From the NCBI GenBank assembly GCA_039105265.1, contig JAPFFF010000014.1, positions 1,488,001 to 1,552,000 of the forward strand: a stretch of DNA of 64,000 nucleotides, written 5' to 3'. This stretch comes from Tritrichomonas musculus. Taxonomy: Eukaryota; Parabasalia; Tritrichomonadida; Tritrichomonadidae. The position numbers were made by a program, and so were the translations under genes. The notes below the pieces were generated by a model, which made no database searches, was not told the DNA's origin, and was given only the letters and a program-made list of their open reading frames with translations. Shown piece by piece: positions 20,821 through 30,833 of this stretch; position 1 is the first letter of the stretch; each line of letters starts with the position of its first letter.

Positions 20821-22908
20821 TTAACAATTGAATTCAGCCAAACATTTTATAGTTTTTCGCTGATCGTTGCATTTCTTCTTCATCTTTTTAAGCAACTCTT
20901 CATATTCACCCAGTGAGCTGCATTGTTCTCTTTTGATCTGGATGATATGTCCTCTTTCATACTCGAGCACCGAGTACAGCTCAGCATTTTCATTCTTCAG
21001 CAGTGTCACTTTTCTCTCCAATTCGGAATTTTCGCCTTTTAATTTCTCATTTTCAGAAATTGATTCTTCCAACTCTTTTCTCAAAGATTCAATCTTTTTC
21101 TGATGATTTTTAGCAGAGGTCAATTTTTCTTTAGCCTTGGTCAATTTCTTATTTAAATTCGAAATTTCGTTGTTTTGATTCATAGAAGAGCTCTGAAGTA
21201 GGTCCATCTTTCTTTTATTGTCCTTTAGACCTTCAATAACTTGTGCCTGAATCACAGAATTTTGGGACAAGCTCTCAATATCAATTTTACGACCAATTAA
21301 TAATTGAAAAAGTTCAGAAATAAAATTTTCTAAAGAAAAATTAATTTTCTTGAATTTTTTCAATTTTTCGATTTTTGCCATATAGAATGAGTCCACTTTT
21401 CGAATGGCAATTTGCAGTTTGGATTCAATTGATAAAGAACCGTTTTCTACAATTGGCCTCAAAATCGGTTTTAGCTTTGAATTTAATTCAGAATAATTGA
21501 AGACAAAAAATGGTTGTTCTTGAGGAATTGTGATTGGAATTGGTTCAATGTCATTGAAAATTTGAGAACATAAATGGTCACTCCGATTTGCCAATTCAGC
21601 CTTTAAACGAGCAATGTCCACTTTTTGCTGAGAAACAATAAGTTTTAAATGATTGGCTTCATTTGTCACTTTTGCCAATTGGGATTCTTTTAAGATTATC
21701 TTTTCTTTTTGCTGATGAATTTTGTTCTTCGCTGATGAAATTAATTGTTCAGTAATCGGATCTGGAATTTTACTGGAGAGCTTGAGCTCATTAATTTTAT
21801 CATTAGCACTTTTCATTTTGATTTCATATTCTTTCTTTAAAGAGCTTAATTCAATTTTTAAATTGGTCACTTGGACTTGATTTGATTCATTTTCTGATTT
21901 ATATTTCTGTAATTGAATTTGATAATTTACTGAATCATTTTGGATTTTCCTGTTTTCTTCTTGAAGTTGTAATACAGTCTCGTTTAAATTTTCAATTAAT
22001 TTGGACGAATGAGTATTTGATTTTTTATTTTCGTTTTCTGTCTTCATTCCAAGCATTTGCATAGGATCTGGTATTATTGTTATCGTTGGAGATGTAAATT
22101 TATACAATCTTTTTTTCTTAGGAATTTTAGATTTTATTTTTGAAATCTTTCGTGTGAAAAATTCGATTTTTTGTTCAATTTGTTTATGCAAATCATTTAT
22201 AATTGTATCTTGATTGCTTATTTTCTGTTTTTGTTGATCTATTTCAAATTGCTTCTGTTGAAGTAATGATTCATAATCTTTTTTTATCGAACGGCATTTG
22301 GATTTGAGATTATTTATTATTATTAGTTGTGAATCAATAACTTTATCTTTTTCAGGAAGTAGAGAAGGAGGCATAGAATGACTTAGAAAATAATCTTTTA
22401 ATTGCTCAATTGTGTTAAAATCAAATTTAAAAAATGATGCAGCAGAAGATAATAAAATTCTGTCTTGATTCTGAATAAAGGCTATATCTATGTCATATTT
22501 ATTAGACAATGAGTCTATTTTCTCTTTCAATTTCGAATTTTCATCTGATAATAAATTCTTTTGTTGAAGTATTTGCTCCATATTATTTTTTAATTTACTG
22601 AGACCATTGGCACATATCTGATTTTGCGTATATCTTTCAATATTAAGTTGCTTTTTATTTTCACAATTTTGATTAATTGATATTTGAAGACGGCATTTTA
22701 AATCTTCGATTTCTGAATTTGCTTCACATAATTTTTCATTCAATTTTTTATTTTTAACATTTAATAAATGGCTCTTTTTTAACTCTGTTTGTAATTCATC
22801 AACTTTTGTCTGCAAATATAAATTCTCTTTTCTTAGAGAAGAAATTAAATTTATTTGTGGATCAGGATCGATCGGCACATCATCGCTTGATGTGTCGATT
22901 GACTGCAT
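20821..22908 (-). CDS. Large coiled-coil protein
   Basis: 695 residues, almost wholly coiled coil with Lys/Glu/Gln-rich heptads from about residue 20 to the end. There are two less regular islands, one near residues 135-180 (FIQNQDRILLSSAASFFKF) and one near 475-560 (FVFNYSELNSKLKPILRP to ELFQLLIGRK). The second island resembles a segment of the coiled-coil protein at 56807-59173 (both have LSI..KI...I.V...Y..KIE spacing), so the two are probably members of one family. No signal peptide, membrane segment or catalytic domain. Such proteins are often mis-named viral A-type inclusion protein in trichomonads; a cytoskeletal or tether role is a guess. It is divergent from DNAI7 across 354 bp. Confidence 0.8.
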   Translation of the reverse strand: MQSIDTSSDDVPIDPDPQINLISSLRKENLYLQTKVDELQTELKKSHLLNVKNKKLNEKLCEANSEIEDLKCRLQISINQNCENKKQLNIERYTQNQICANGLSKLKNNMEQILQQKNLLSDENSKLKEKIDSLSNKYDIDIAFIQNQDRILLSSAASFFKFDFNTIEQLKDYFLSHSMPPSLLPEKDKVIDSQLIIINNLKSKCRSIKKDYESLLQQKQFEIDQQKQKISNQDTIINDLHKQIEQKIEFFTRKISKIKSKIPKKKRLYKFTSPTITIIPDPMQMLGMKTENENKKSNTHSSKLIENLNETVLQLQEENRKIQNDSVNYQIQLQKYKSENESNQVQVTNLKIELSSLKKEYEIKMKSANDKINELKLSSKIPDPITEQLISSAKNKIHQQKEKIILKESQLAKVTNEANHLKLIVSQQKVDIARLKAELANRSDHLCSQIFNDIEPIPITIPQEQPFFVFNYSELNSKLKPILRPIVENGSLSIESKLQIAIRKVDSFYMAKIEKLKKFKKINFSLENFISELFQLLIGRKIDIESLSQNSVIQAQVIEGLKDNKRKMDLLQSSSMNQNNEISNLNKKLTKAKEKLTSAKNHQKKIESLRKELEESISENEKLKGENSELERKVTLLKNENAELYSVLEYERGHIIQIKREQCSSLGEYEELLKKMKKKCNDQRKTIKCLAEFNC

Positions 22909-23262
22909 TCCAATAAGGGTTTGGATTTCGACCGTTTATCATTTGATTTACTTTCAATTTTTTTTTTAAAAAAAAAGGAGTTGTTTTAATATATAAATAT
23001 CTCCAAATTTAACCTCTTTCACACAGTTTTTATTAAATAACTATATCATTAATTACTTATAAATTTAATATTATAATATATTAAATTATAAAAATTTGGT
23101 GATGAGTTGTTTGAACTTGTACAATTATATCAAAAAAACAAATTGTTTTTGTATTTATAATTTACTGTAAAAGTGACAATTCTTATTACTAAAAAAAACG
23201 TTATATAGAAAGGAAAAAAATTTTATAACGGATAAGGAATAAATTGAAATTTAAAAAGAAAA
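22909..23262. promoter_or_regulatory. Divergent promoter gap between the coiled-coil gene and DNAI7
   Basis: 354 bp of AT-rich DNA that must hold both 5' ends. No specific motif can be assigned. Confidence 0.3.
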
Positions 23263-25305
23263 ATGATTGAACCTCCAAACTCAGCTGCCGTTGATGATAA
23301 TGTTGGAAAACGCCCAGGTTCCAAAGCTGTTTCTGAAACATCTCGAATGTCAAAAGCTTCAAAAGTATCAAAAGTTTCCAAAGTTTCGAAAGTATCCAAA
23401 GTTTCTAAAGCTGGCAAAGCTGTAAAAGAACCAAAGAAGAAGAAACTTTCAAAGAAAGAAGCAGCACGTTTAAGACGTGAAAAAGAAGAACAAGAGCGTC
23501 TCGAACAAGAGCGGAGAGAAGCAGAAATTCGAGATCAAAAAGAAAGAGAATACGAGCAAAAAAAGAGAGAAGAACAACAGCAACGTTTAGCCGAAGAAGA
23601 TGCTGCGATTAATGCCCTTCGTGAACAAAGAAATGAAGAAGGACGGCGAATTGTAAATGAAAAAGAACAAGCAGAAGATTGGCAAATTTTCAAGCAATGT
23701 GATCATTCGATTGATGTAAGGTCAACTCCAGATGTTAATTCTTTCCTCACAACATGGAGCGAAAGAAAAGAAAGTGACCTCAAAGATTTATTTGATAATA
23801 TTCGACAATCAAACCTGATTATTAAAAGCCTCACAACCATAATGGATAAAGCTGAAGTTTCACAGGATCAAAAACAATTTGAAAGATGTAAGGATCAAAT
23901 CGAGCGAACACGCGAATTGGTTCAAAAGAAAATTGAAGAAATAACAGTACACCATCTTGTTTTTAGTGATAAGTTCACTTCTGGTAAAAACGAAGTTCTT
24001 GTTACTGCAGAAGCTGAAGGAATTAGATTTGGTATGTGGGTAAACCTATCCAAAAATCCAAGAAATAAAGAAATGACATTTCCTGGTGTTAAAATCGAAT
24101 TTCCCAAAGCAGTTGCTATGACGTCAATTGCCATCCGAATAATCACTTTATCAGAAAAACCATTTAACGACCAATATCTATTTCTTGATAATATGATCAA
24201 ATGCGAATTTATACAACTTCCAACTCCACCAAAACGCATTGGAACTATGACACTTCGACAATCTCCACAAATGAACTCATTAACACGCGTAAATTATCCT
24301 TTCCGAAACATATCAACTGCACAACCACCCCTTGTTTTTACTGTTACTGTTGAAAATCGAGCATTTCTTGAGCCTGAATCAGGCACTACTGTTGTTCTTC
24401 TTAAAGATGATGGAACAATATCATCAGAATCAATCACAAATGTTACACCTGATCCAGAAAAAGGCGAATTACAATTTTCTTCATTATCAATTGGTACTTT
24501 TGCTCTTGCTGTTCCTCGATATAATCAATTTCCATTTGAATATTGGGAACTTAATAGTACTTCAGAAACAACTTTTGAAATATATCTCAAAACTGCTCTT
24601 CTTGAGCTTGCAATTGAAATTGACTCAAATGGAAGATGCTCACTTGAGAATCCAGCATATCTTGCCTTTAAAGATCTTTCCCCAGTGGCAGCTGTTGATT
24701 TCTTACTTGATCATGGCATCAATATATTAGCTCCAGAACAGCTTGAAGGCCTTAATCCTAAAGCATCAGATCTTGAATCTGTTCTTGAACAAGGAATATC
24801 AGATTCAGGTACCGGCTTTTGCATCCGTTGGAGTAAATGGAATTCAATGCTTCCAGCTGATCGTGCTATGCTTCTAGTTAAACAGCGCAAAGACTTTACC
24901 AGTGTAGAAGAAGAAAGTGAAGATGAAGAAGTTAATCCAGAAACACCTGAAAACGAAGATGGAGATGCAGCAGCTCCAGCAGCTGCAAATGATAATGTTT
25001 CTCAGAAGGCAGGTTCTGTTGCAGCTTCCGTTGCTTCTTCTCGTCAGCCTGTTAAGAAGAAGAGCTCATATAGAGCAATTTTGGCAAAAGCAAATCATAT
25101 TGTTGAGGTAGAAAACTCAGAGAGAGAAGAAGAATGTGCGACAAAACCTCTGAATGAGGGAAATATTCACATCCACTTGCTTCCAATGCTACTTGAAGGC
25201 GCTACAGAGCAAGTTAAAGAAAGAGTGAACAGATGTCCTTCTTTCTTATGTGATGCTATATTTTATTTCTTAAAGAAACTAAGACTCTTCTCCATGTCCA
25301 AATAA
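23263..25305 (+). CDS. DNAI7: Axonemal dynein intermediate-chain-associated protein DNAI7/CASC1 (IC97)
   Basis: 680 residues against about 716 in humans. A basic start with repeated SKV units (residues 24-45) leads into the charged KEAARLRREKEEQERLEQE coiled coil of the Casc1/IC97 N-terminal domain. A conserved core near residues 250-290 contains FGMWVNLSKNPRNKEM followed by AMTSIAIRI, matching the family pattern of a WANLxKNPR segment. The C-terminal half includes DFLLDHGINILAPEQL and WSKWNSMLPADRAMLL, then an acidic/Ala linker and the terminal helix LCDAIFYFLKKLRLFSMS. IC97 belongs to inner-arm dynein I1/f of motile cilia, so it should act in the trichomonad flagella. It lies 211 bp upstream of CEP131 on the same strand. 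Confidence 0.85.
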   Translation: MIEPPNSAAVDDNVGKRPGSKAVSETSRMSKASKVSKVSKVSKVSKVSKAGKAVKEPKKKKLSKKEAARLRREKEEQERLEQERREAEIRDQKEREYEQKKREEQQQRLAEEDAAINALREQRNEEGRRIVNEKEQAEDWQIFKQCDHSIDVRSTPDVNSFLTTWSERKESDLKDLFDNIRQSNLIIKSLTTIMDKAEVSQDQKQFERCKDQIERTRELVQKKIEEITVHHLVFSDKFTSGKNEVLVTAEAEGIRFGMWVNLSKNPRNKEMTFPGVKIEFPKAVAMTSIAIRIITLSEKPFNDQYLFLDNMIKCEFIQLPTPPKRIGTMTLRQSPQMNSLTRVNYPFRNISTAQPPLVFTVTVENRAFLEPESGTTVVLLKDDGTISSESITNVTPDPEKGELQFSSLSIGTFALAVPRYNQFPFEYWELNSTSETTFEIYLKTALLELAIEIDSNGRCSLENPAYLAFKDLSPVAAVDFLLDHGINILAPEQLEGLNPKASDLESVLEQGISDSGTGFCIRWSKWNSMLPADRAMLLVKQRKDFTSVEEESEDEEVNPETPENEDGDAAAPAAANDNVSQKAGSVAASVASSRQPVKKKSSYRAILAKANHIVEVENSEREEECATKPLNEGNIHIHLLPMLLEGATEQVKERVNRCPSFLCDAIFYFLKKLRLFSMSK

Positions 25306-25516
25306 TCAATTAATTAAATAAACATGTTTTTAATGTAATAATCAGGTTAATAAAGAAAATATTATTTTTATTAGAATTAAATCAAGATCTTTAGTTTTTA
25401 TTTTGCTAAAAGACTATTTTTAATTTATTTTTATGTTTCAATGAGCTTTGAAAAATTGTTTATTTTTTTTTACGTTTACTAAACAATCTTTTCCATTCTT
25501 TTTTCAACGTTTCTAG

Positions 25517-27244
25517 ATGAGCAAGAATGCTGAGACACTGGATGATTTGCTCGGATATCTAGATACTGTTGAATCAAATATGACAACTCAGCAAATTAAC
25601 ATGCCTGACTTATCTCGAGCGGAAGAATTACAACAAGAAGTATCAAATAAGATTTCTTCTCTTGAAACAACTGTGCAAGAAGCTAAAAGCAGAGAAGCTG
25701 AAGCTAAAAATCGAGAATTAGATTTACAAAAAAAATTTCAAGATTTTATTCAACAATCAAACAAAGAAAAGAACGATTTAAAAGCAAAATACACAAAGAA
25801 GATTAATCTTCAAAAAACAAAGTATGAAGAAATTATTCGAAGAAATCAATCTCTAATTGATGAATTAATAAAAAGCAAAGAATCCCTTGCTAAAGATTGT
25901 GAGACACTAAAGAACAAAGCACAAGTAGCCAGAGATGAAGCAATGAGACGTGAAAAGGAGGTTCATGAACAAGCTGCTCAACAAATTGCCAAACAGCGTG
26001 AATTAGCAATAGCACAAGAAAAAGCTAGACAGAAAAAAATTCTTGAACAAAAAATTCAAGAAGTAAAAGAAATTACTGTTAAAGGAATGGAACCTGAGCT
26101 TAAAAAGATACTCGACCAGCAAAAAAGAGATATGGAAGCTTTGAAGCTCCAACATCAAGATGAAATCAGAGAAGTACGAGCCAATTGCGAAAAACTTGCT
26201 GATGAAGAAAGAACAAGATTAATTGAACAATTATCCCGTGAAAGAGAATCAGAATTTTCATCATTGGAACAAAGATTGCAAAGACAGCTTGAAAGAGAGA
26301 GAGAAATGCATAAGGAAGAACTTGATCGAATGACTAACAGATTAAAACTAGTTGAAAACGAAAAAACTCAAGAAATGCATGTTTTCAAATCTGAAAATGA
26401 TTCATTATTAAATGAAGCTAGAGAAAGATGGAAAGCAGAGTTGGAAGCAGAAAGACTTCGTTCTCAACAAGAATTACAAAAATGTGAATCTAAAATCGCT
26501 GCAGCTGTTGAAAAGGCCAAAAAAGAAACTTTGGAGCAAATGCAAATTGATGAAGTTGAAATTAAGCGAAAACTCGAAAGTGAAAATAAAATCAAAAATG
26601 AGAAAAAATTAAGAATTGTGGTTCAAAAATTAGAAGCTGATTTAAATACAGAAAAGAAAAAAATCAAAGATGATGCTGATCGAAAAGTAAATCTTGCTGA
26701 ACTTGGAAAAAAGAAAGCTTTAACAACATTAGATGATGAAAAAAGAAGATTTGAACAAGAAAAAATGCAATTTGAGCAATCTCTCCAAGATGAGAAAAAT
26801 ATTACTTCTAGATTAGAATCTGAAAACAATCGATTACAAAGCGAACTTGATCGACAAAAGCAAGCAAATGATAGATTACAGAAAGAAATAAGCCAGATGG
26901 AAAATGAGCTAAGTCAAATGCGTCTGACAATTTCTCAAAGAGAAAATGAAGCTAGAGAAAATGTTTTGGCTGATTTAAGAGAAACGAGAAAGCTGTTGGT
27001 TGAAACAAAAGTTGAAATGAAGAATCAAAAGCAACAATTTGAACAAGAGAAGATTCAAATTGCTAATCAGCATGCATCTGAACTTGATGCTGTATCTAAA
27101 AAAGTTAAAGGACTGATCGAAGGAAAAGAAAAAACAATTCAAACTTTGAAAGAACAACTTAGTGCTGCGCAAACCAGGTTACAAGAAATAGATCAGCTAT
27201 TTCATCAACAAAAGAAAATTGTTTTGCAGAAGAAAAAAACTTGA
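25517..27244 (+). CDS. CEP131: Centrosomal/basal-body protein CEP131 (AZI1) homologue
   Basis: 575 residues, continuous coiled coil. Diagnostic blocks of the CEP131 C-terminal region are in order: IQEVKEITVKGMEPELKKIL at about 179-198 (family KIKEVTVKGLEPEIQKL), RIVVQKLEADLN at about 365 (family ELVIHRLEADM), and the closing VSKKVKGLIEGKEKTIQTLK near 527. The N-terminal part of animal CEP131 (about 1080 residues) is missing, leaving the conserved core. In other eukaryotes CEP131 sits at centriolar satellites or the transition zone and supports ciliogenesis, so a basal-body location is expected here. The ATG at 25517 gives an acidic start MSKNAETLDDLLGYLD. Confidence 0.85.
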   Translation: MSKNAETLDDLLGYLDTVESNMTTQQINMPDLSRAEELQQEVSNKISSLETTVQEAKSREAEAKNRELDLQKKFQDFIQQSNKEKNDLKAKYTKKINLQKTKYEEIIRRNQSLIDELIKSKESLAKDCETLKNKAQVARDEAMRREKEVHEQAAQQIAKQRELAIAQEKARQKKILEQKIQEVKEITVKGMEPELKKILDQQKRDMEALKLQHQDEIREVRANCEKLADEERTRLIEQLSRERESEFSSLEQRLQRQLEREREMHKEELDRMTNRLKLVENEKTQEMHVFKSENDSLLNEARERWKAELEAERLRSQQELQKCESKIAAAVEKAKKETLEQMQIDEVEIKRKLESENKIKNEKKLRIVVQKLEADLNTEKKKIKDDADRKVNLAELGKKKALTTLDDEKRRFEQEKMQFEQSLQDEKNITSRLESENNRLQSELDRQKQANDRLQKEISQMENELSQMRLTISQRENEARENVLADLRETRKLLVETKVEMKNQKQQFEQEKIQIANQHASELDAVSKKVKGLIEGKEKTIQTLKEQLSAAQTRLQEIDQLFHQQKKIVLQKKKT

Positions 27245-27516
27245 CCAAATGCTTTTTTTGATTATAATTTCGTCTTTAAGAATATTTGGGACAACATGAA
27301 AAACGATTAAGCTTTTCATTAATGAAATGCAAAATGTCCAAATTTAAACAACATAGTGCCTATCTATTAAGCTGCAGTTAGAATACATGTTTTCAAGCTT
27401 TCCAAAATGGTATCAAATTTTTTGCACAAATATGTGATATATTTTTTATAAAATTTTCTTAATAATATAGAAGAAGAATTAATAAAACATACATACATTT
27501 AATATTAAGCAATGAA

Positions 27517-28095
27517 TTAACAACATCCGTCTGCTTTTTGATTCTGTTCAGCTACTTCTCTAGTAATAAAATTTTTGTTCCCACATAAGTCGTTTGCTAT
27601 CGCAGTAAATAAATCATTAACACCTTTTGCTTCTTTTGCTGAAACTTTAAAAAAAGATGCATGAATAGAATCAGCATAATGTTTAGCTTCTTTATCTTCA
27701 ACTACATAACGATCCGTTAGGTCTATTTTGTTGCCAACAACATAAAGAAGAACATTTTCTGATTCTTCAAGTAAAATCGAAAGCCATTGTGAAAGAGAAG
27801 AGAGCGATGCAGGCTCAGATACGTCATAAACTAAAATTGCGGCAGCACTGCCACGAACATAAATTGGCACAATAGATCTGTATATTTCTTGTCCAGCTGT
27901 ATCCCAGACTTTAAGTGAAATATTTTCGTCTTTAACCAATATGTTAACTTCATGATAAACGCATCCAATTGTTGGAAGAGATGTTTCGTTCATTGATCGA
28001 TTTAATTGACATTGCAATATTGATGTTTTACCTGTACCTGAATTTCCAAGAAGAACAACTTTTGAATTTGTACTTCCATTATCAATAGATATCAT
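27517..28095 (-). CDS. Rab-like small GTPase
   Basis: 192 residues with all G motifs: G1 GNSGTGKTS, switch-I Thr in SLPTIG, G3 WDTAGQE, G4 GNKID and G5 VSAK. It ends in GCC for double prenylation. Length and motifs fit the Rab family, expanded in trichomonads, and so a role in vesicle transport on a specific membrane. The class cannot be fixed by eye. It is tail-to-tail with CEP131 (272 bp) and head-to-head with the choline-transporter-like gene. Confidence 0.95.
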   Translation of the reverse strand: MISIDNGSTNSKVVLLGNSGTGKTSILQCQLNRSMNETSLPTIGCVYHEVNILVKDENISLKVWDTAGQEIYRSIVPIYVRGSAAAILVYDVSEPASLSSLSQWLSILLEESENVLLYVVGNKIDLTDRYVVEDKEAKHYADSIHASFFKVSAKEAKGVNDLFTAIANDLCGNKNFITREVAEQNQKADGCC

Positions 28096-28817
28096 GAATT
28101 TATAAAAGATGTATCGTCTAATTCAAATTGCAACTATCAAAAAACATTTTTTTCTCATTCAAACAAATTTTTATTTTTATAAAATAAATAAAACTATTCA
28201 TAAATATTATATCTTATGTAATGCTAAGTTTTTATATAATATTATTTTGGATAATAATCGAGATATCTTTAAATTATGGTTGTATTAACGTTTACTGTCA
28301 AAAAAAAATTCTGAAAAAATTCAATTGAAGAACTTCTCTGTAAGTTTTTTTTATAATGCTGATAAGATTCAAAATTAGGGATATATTCATAGTGAAAATT
28401 TGTTTAATACCTTTTTTTATTTGATTACTCAACTAGGGTTTAAATTTTTTTTTTTTATTTTGATTATCAATTGATTAAAATGATTTATTTTATTTCATTT
28501 TATTGCATTCAAATATTATTAGTTTTATGATTACAACGAAATCTGTAAAAACTTCTTTATTTTTCAGGTTTTTCATGAATGATATATGACCATTTATGTA
28601 TCGTTTTTTGGTTGATTATACAATTAGTAAAGGTCAAAAAATATTGAATAAAAATAAAAAAATTGAATTTATTTTATGTCAAAACATTTAATTTGAAAGA
28701 AATATTTCTTTTACAAAATATTTTTTTAAAATCTTGGTTAATAAAAATCTTTAAAATTTTGTTAACATCAAAACGTGCCATTAAAAATTTTTAAAACATT
28801 TTCGAGATTAGAATAAT
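28096..28817. other. 722-bp divergent intergenic region, nothing specific seen
   Basis: AT-rich with long A/T runs; it must contain the 5' control regions of the Rab-like GTPase (minus) and the CTL-like gene (plus). No repeat or motif could be supported. Confidence 0.4.
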
Positions 28818-30410
28818 ATGAGGCAAGATCATGATCTTGATCCATATGACCAACGCGAAGGAGGCCAAATTGACCAGACATATGATTATGATTTAAATAA
28901 CATCCAATATAGACCAATGACAGTTGACGATTGGTCTCAAGTACCAAATAGCCAATCCTATTATTCACAGTATTGGGATAACTCTTCAAGTTTCGAACCA
29001 TCTCAATTTTCAAATAATATGAGAGCAGAAAAAACTTATTACGATTCAAAATATTCGCTCCTTTTCTTTGTCAATATTTTTGTTACAATTACTCTTATTG
29101 TGTATTTATCATTACACTTCAAAGTAGAAACCCTACAAGATTTTTTAGACGAAAATAATTTTAATACATCTCTAACTACTGTTCATGCTGATAATAGCAA
29201 ACAAGATATTCAAACTGTTTATCTCAAATCATTAAGGGTACCATTGACGCTATCATTTATTATTGCCTTTGGAATAAACTTAATACATTTTATATATGCT
29301 CATCTCTTATCCCAATTTTATATTAAATTTGGAATGTTGGCTGGTCTTATATTTTCTGGGCTTTATTGTGTTGCTACTTTCTTGACAGGCGGATTTGGTA
29401 GCATTCTCCTTTCAGGATTAATGCTTGTTTTATCATCTTTTTGGTATTGCCTTGTTCAAAGTAGAATTCCATTTTCTTCTGCTATTTTCAAGACAACAAC
29501 CAAATTGGTATTAGAAAATCCATCAATAGTACTATTATGTTTAATCCATACAATAATTTCTTTTGCAATTAATGTAGGCTATATTTTTATTTGTGTTTGT
29601 ACAGCTGCAATGCATTTCAGTCCATTCTGGTATGTTTATTGCGTTTTCTCATACACTTGGATTACATTAACGATCACTTATGTAATCTATATGACAGGAG
29701 CTGGACTAGCAGCTTCTTGGTATTTCTTGAATGGAACACCTAATTATCCAAAACATCCTATCTGGGAGTCATTCAAACGCTCATCAACAACCTCATTTGG
29801 AAGTGCATGCTTAGCTGCATTAATTGTTGCAGTTATTGAAGCACTGCGAGCATTTGTTAAACTTGTCCGACAGCAAAATAGAAATCGCAATAATAATGAT
29901 AGGAATAATGACAATGCAGCAAGATTAATTTTGGAAATCGTAAGTTGTCTCGCTTTATGCATACTGAGCATTCTTGAATCATTTGCCCAATGGATTAGTC
30001 ATTATGCTCTTATCTATTGCTCCATTTTTGGTGTTCCTTATTATGAAGGATGCAGAAGATGGGCAGAACTTGAATATACAAGATTTATTAACGTACTTAT
30101 TGATGGATGTGTTATAAGAGATGCATTAAATTATAATATGATCTTGTTTGTTATTTTCAGTGGATTAATTTCACATCCGATATCATTAATGTTCTTCAAG
30201 TCGGGCTCAACACCAAATATTTTATTTGTTACGTTGTCAGTTATTTTCACTTTAGTTGGTTTGACTTTAATGAATGATCCTATTAGCACAATGAGTGATA
30301 CTTTACTTGTTTGCTTTGCCGAAAGCCCAGCTACTCTTAAAGAAAATAATAATGATTTGTACAATATTCTTTGTCGAGCATATACAAATCAACTAAATGC
30401 GAGGTTATAA
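28818..30410 (+). CDS. Choline-transporter-like membrane protein (CTL/SLC44, Pns1 family)
   Basis: 530 residues. A polar, Tyr/Asp/Gln-rich N-terminal tail of about 75 residues is followed by roughly ten membrane segments. Family signatures include GAGLAASWYF before a Pro-rich turn, the block SFGSACLAALIVAVIEALR, the helix containing ILSILESFAQWISHYALIYC, and near the C-terminus TLLVCFAESPATLKEN (family TLFVCFxED). SLC44 proteins are linked to choline or ethanolamine transport at plasma or organelle membranes, but the substrate of protist members is mostly untested. A Gln/Asn/Arg-rich loop (about residues 352-370) lies between two membrane segments. Length is normal for the Pns1 branch. Confidence 0.88.
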   Translation: MRQDHDLDPYDQREGGQIDQTYDYDLNNIQYRPMTVDDWSQVPNSQSYYSQYWDNSSSFEPSQFSNNMRAEKTYYDSKYSLLFFVNIFVTITLIVYLSLHFKVETLQDFLDENNFNTSLTTVHADNSKQDIQTVYLKSLRVPLTLSFIIAFGINLIHFIYAHLLSQFYIKFGMLAGLIFSGLYCVATFLTGGFGSILLSGLMLVLSSFWYCLVQSRIPFSSAIFKTTTKLVLENPSIVLLCLIHTIISFAINVGYIFICVCTAAMHFSPFWYVYCVFSYTWITLTITYVIYMTGAGLAASWYFLNGTPNYPKHPIWESFKRSSTTSFGSACLAALIVAVIEALRAFVKLVRQQNRNRNNNDRNNDNAARLILEIVSCLALCILSILESFAQWISHYALIYCSIFGVPYYEGCRRWAELEYTRFINVLIDGCVIRDALNYNMILFVIFSGLISHPISLMFFKSGSTPNILFVTLSVIFTLVGLTLMNDPISTMSDTLLVCFAESPATLKENNNDLYNILCRAYTNQLNARL

Positions 30411-30833
30411 AAAAAATCATATCTATATTAATTTTTTTTTTTTTTTAGGTTTGTCTACTTATCCAATTTATAAAGCATGCTTTTTCTAAAAAAAAAAAAA
30501 GAAGATTATATTCAAAGAAAATTACAATTATAATCAAAACATCAATTAAAACAGAATACTGAAGAAATTCAAAATTTTAGTAAATGAATAACAAAAGAAA
30601 AAAAAAACATTTAATAAAAATAGAGAAAATAAGTTCTAATAATATTTTATATTAGGATACAAAAATATCAAATGATTGAATTAGTAATCCATCATTTTGC
30701 AAAGCAGTAAATGCAATTGAAGCCAATAGAAAGGCATTCTCATCAAACCATGATTACAAGTAGCACAACCTTCAATCTAATCAAAGAATCGCATTTATTA
30801 ATTAATAAGATACATTTGAAGTATCTTTCAATT
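30411..30833. other. Convergent 3' intergenic region
   Basis: Lies between two 3' ends. A short minus-strand open stretch near 30656-30752 translates with coding-like composition (FDENAFLLASIAFTALQNDG) but has no start codon and stops at once, so at most it is a relic. Confidence 0.4.

Noticed and set aside
24332-24730. Alternative-frame ORF of 132 codons inside DNAI7
   Set aside because: Composition is dominated by Leu/Ile/Gln from a frame shadow, and the DNAI7 frame is well supported.
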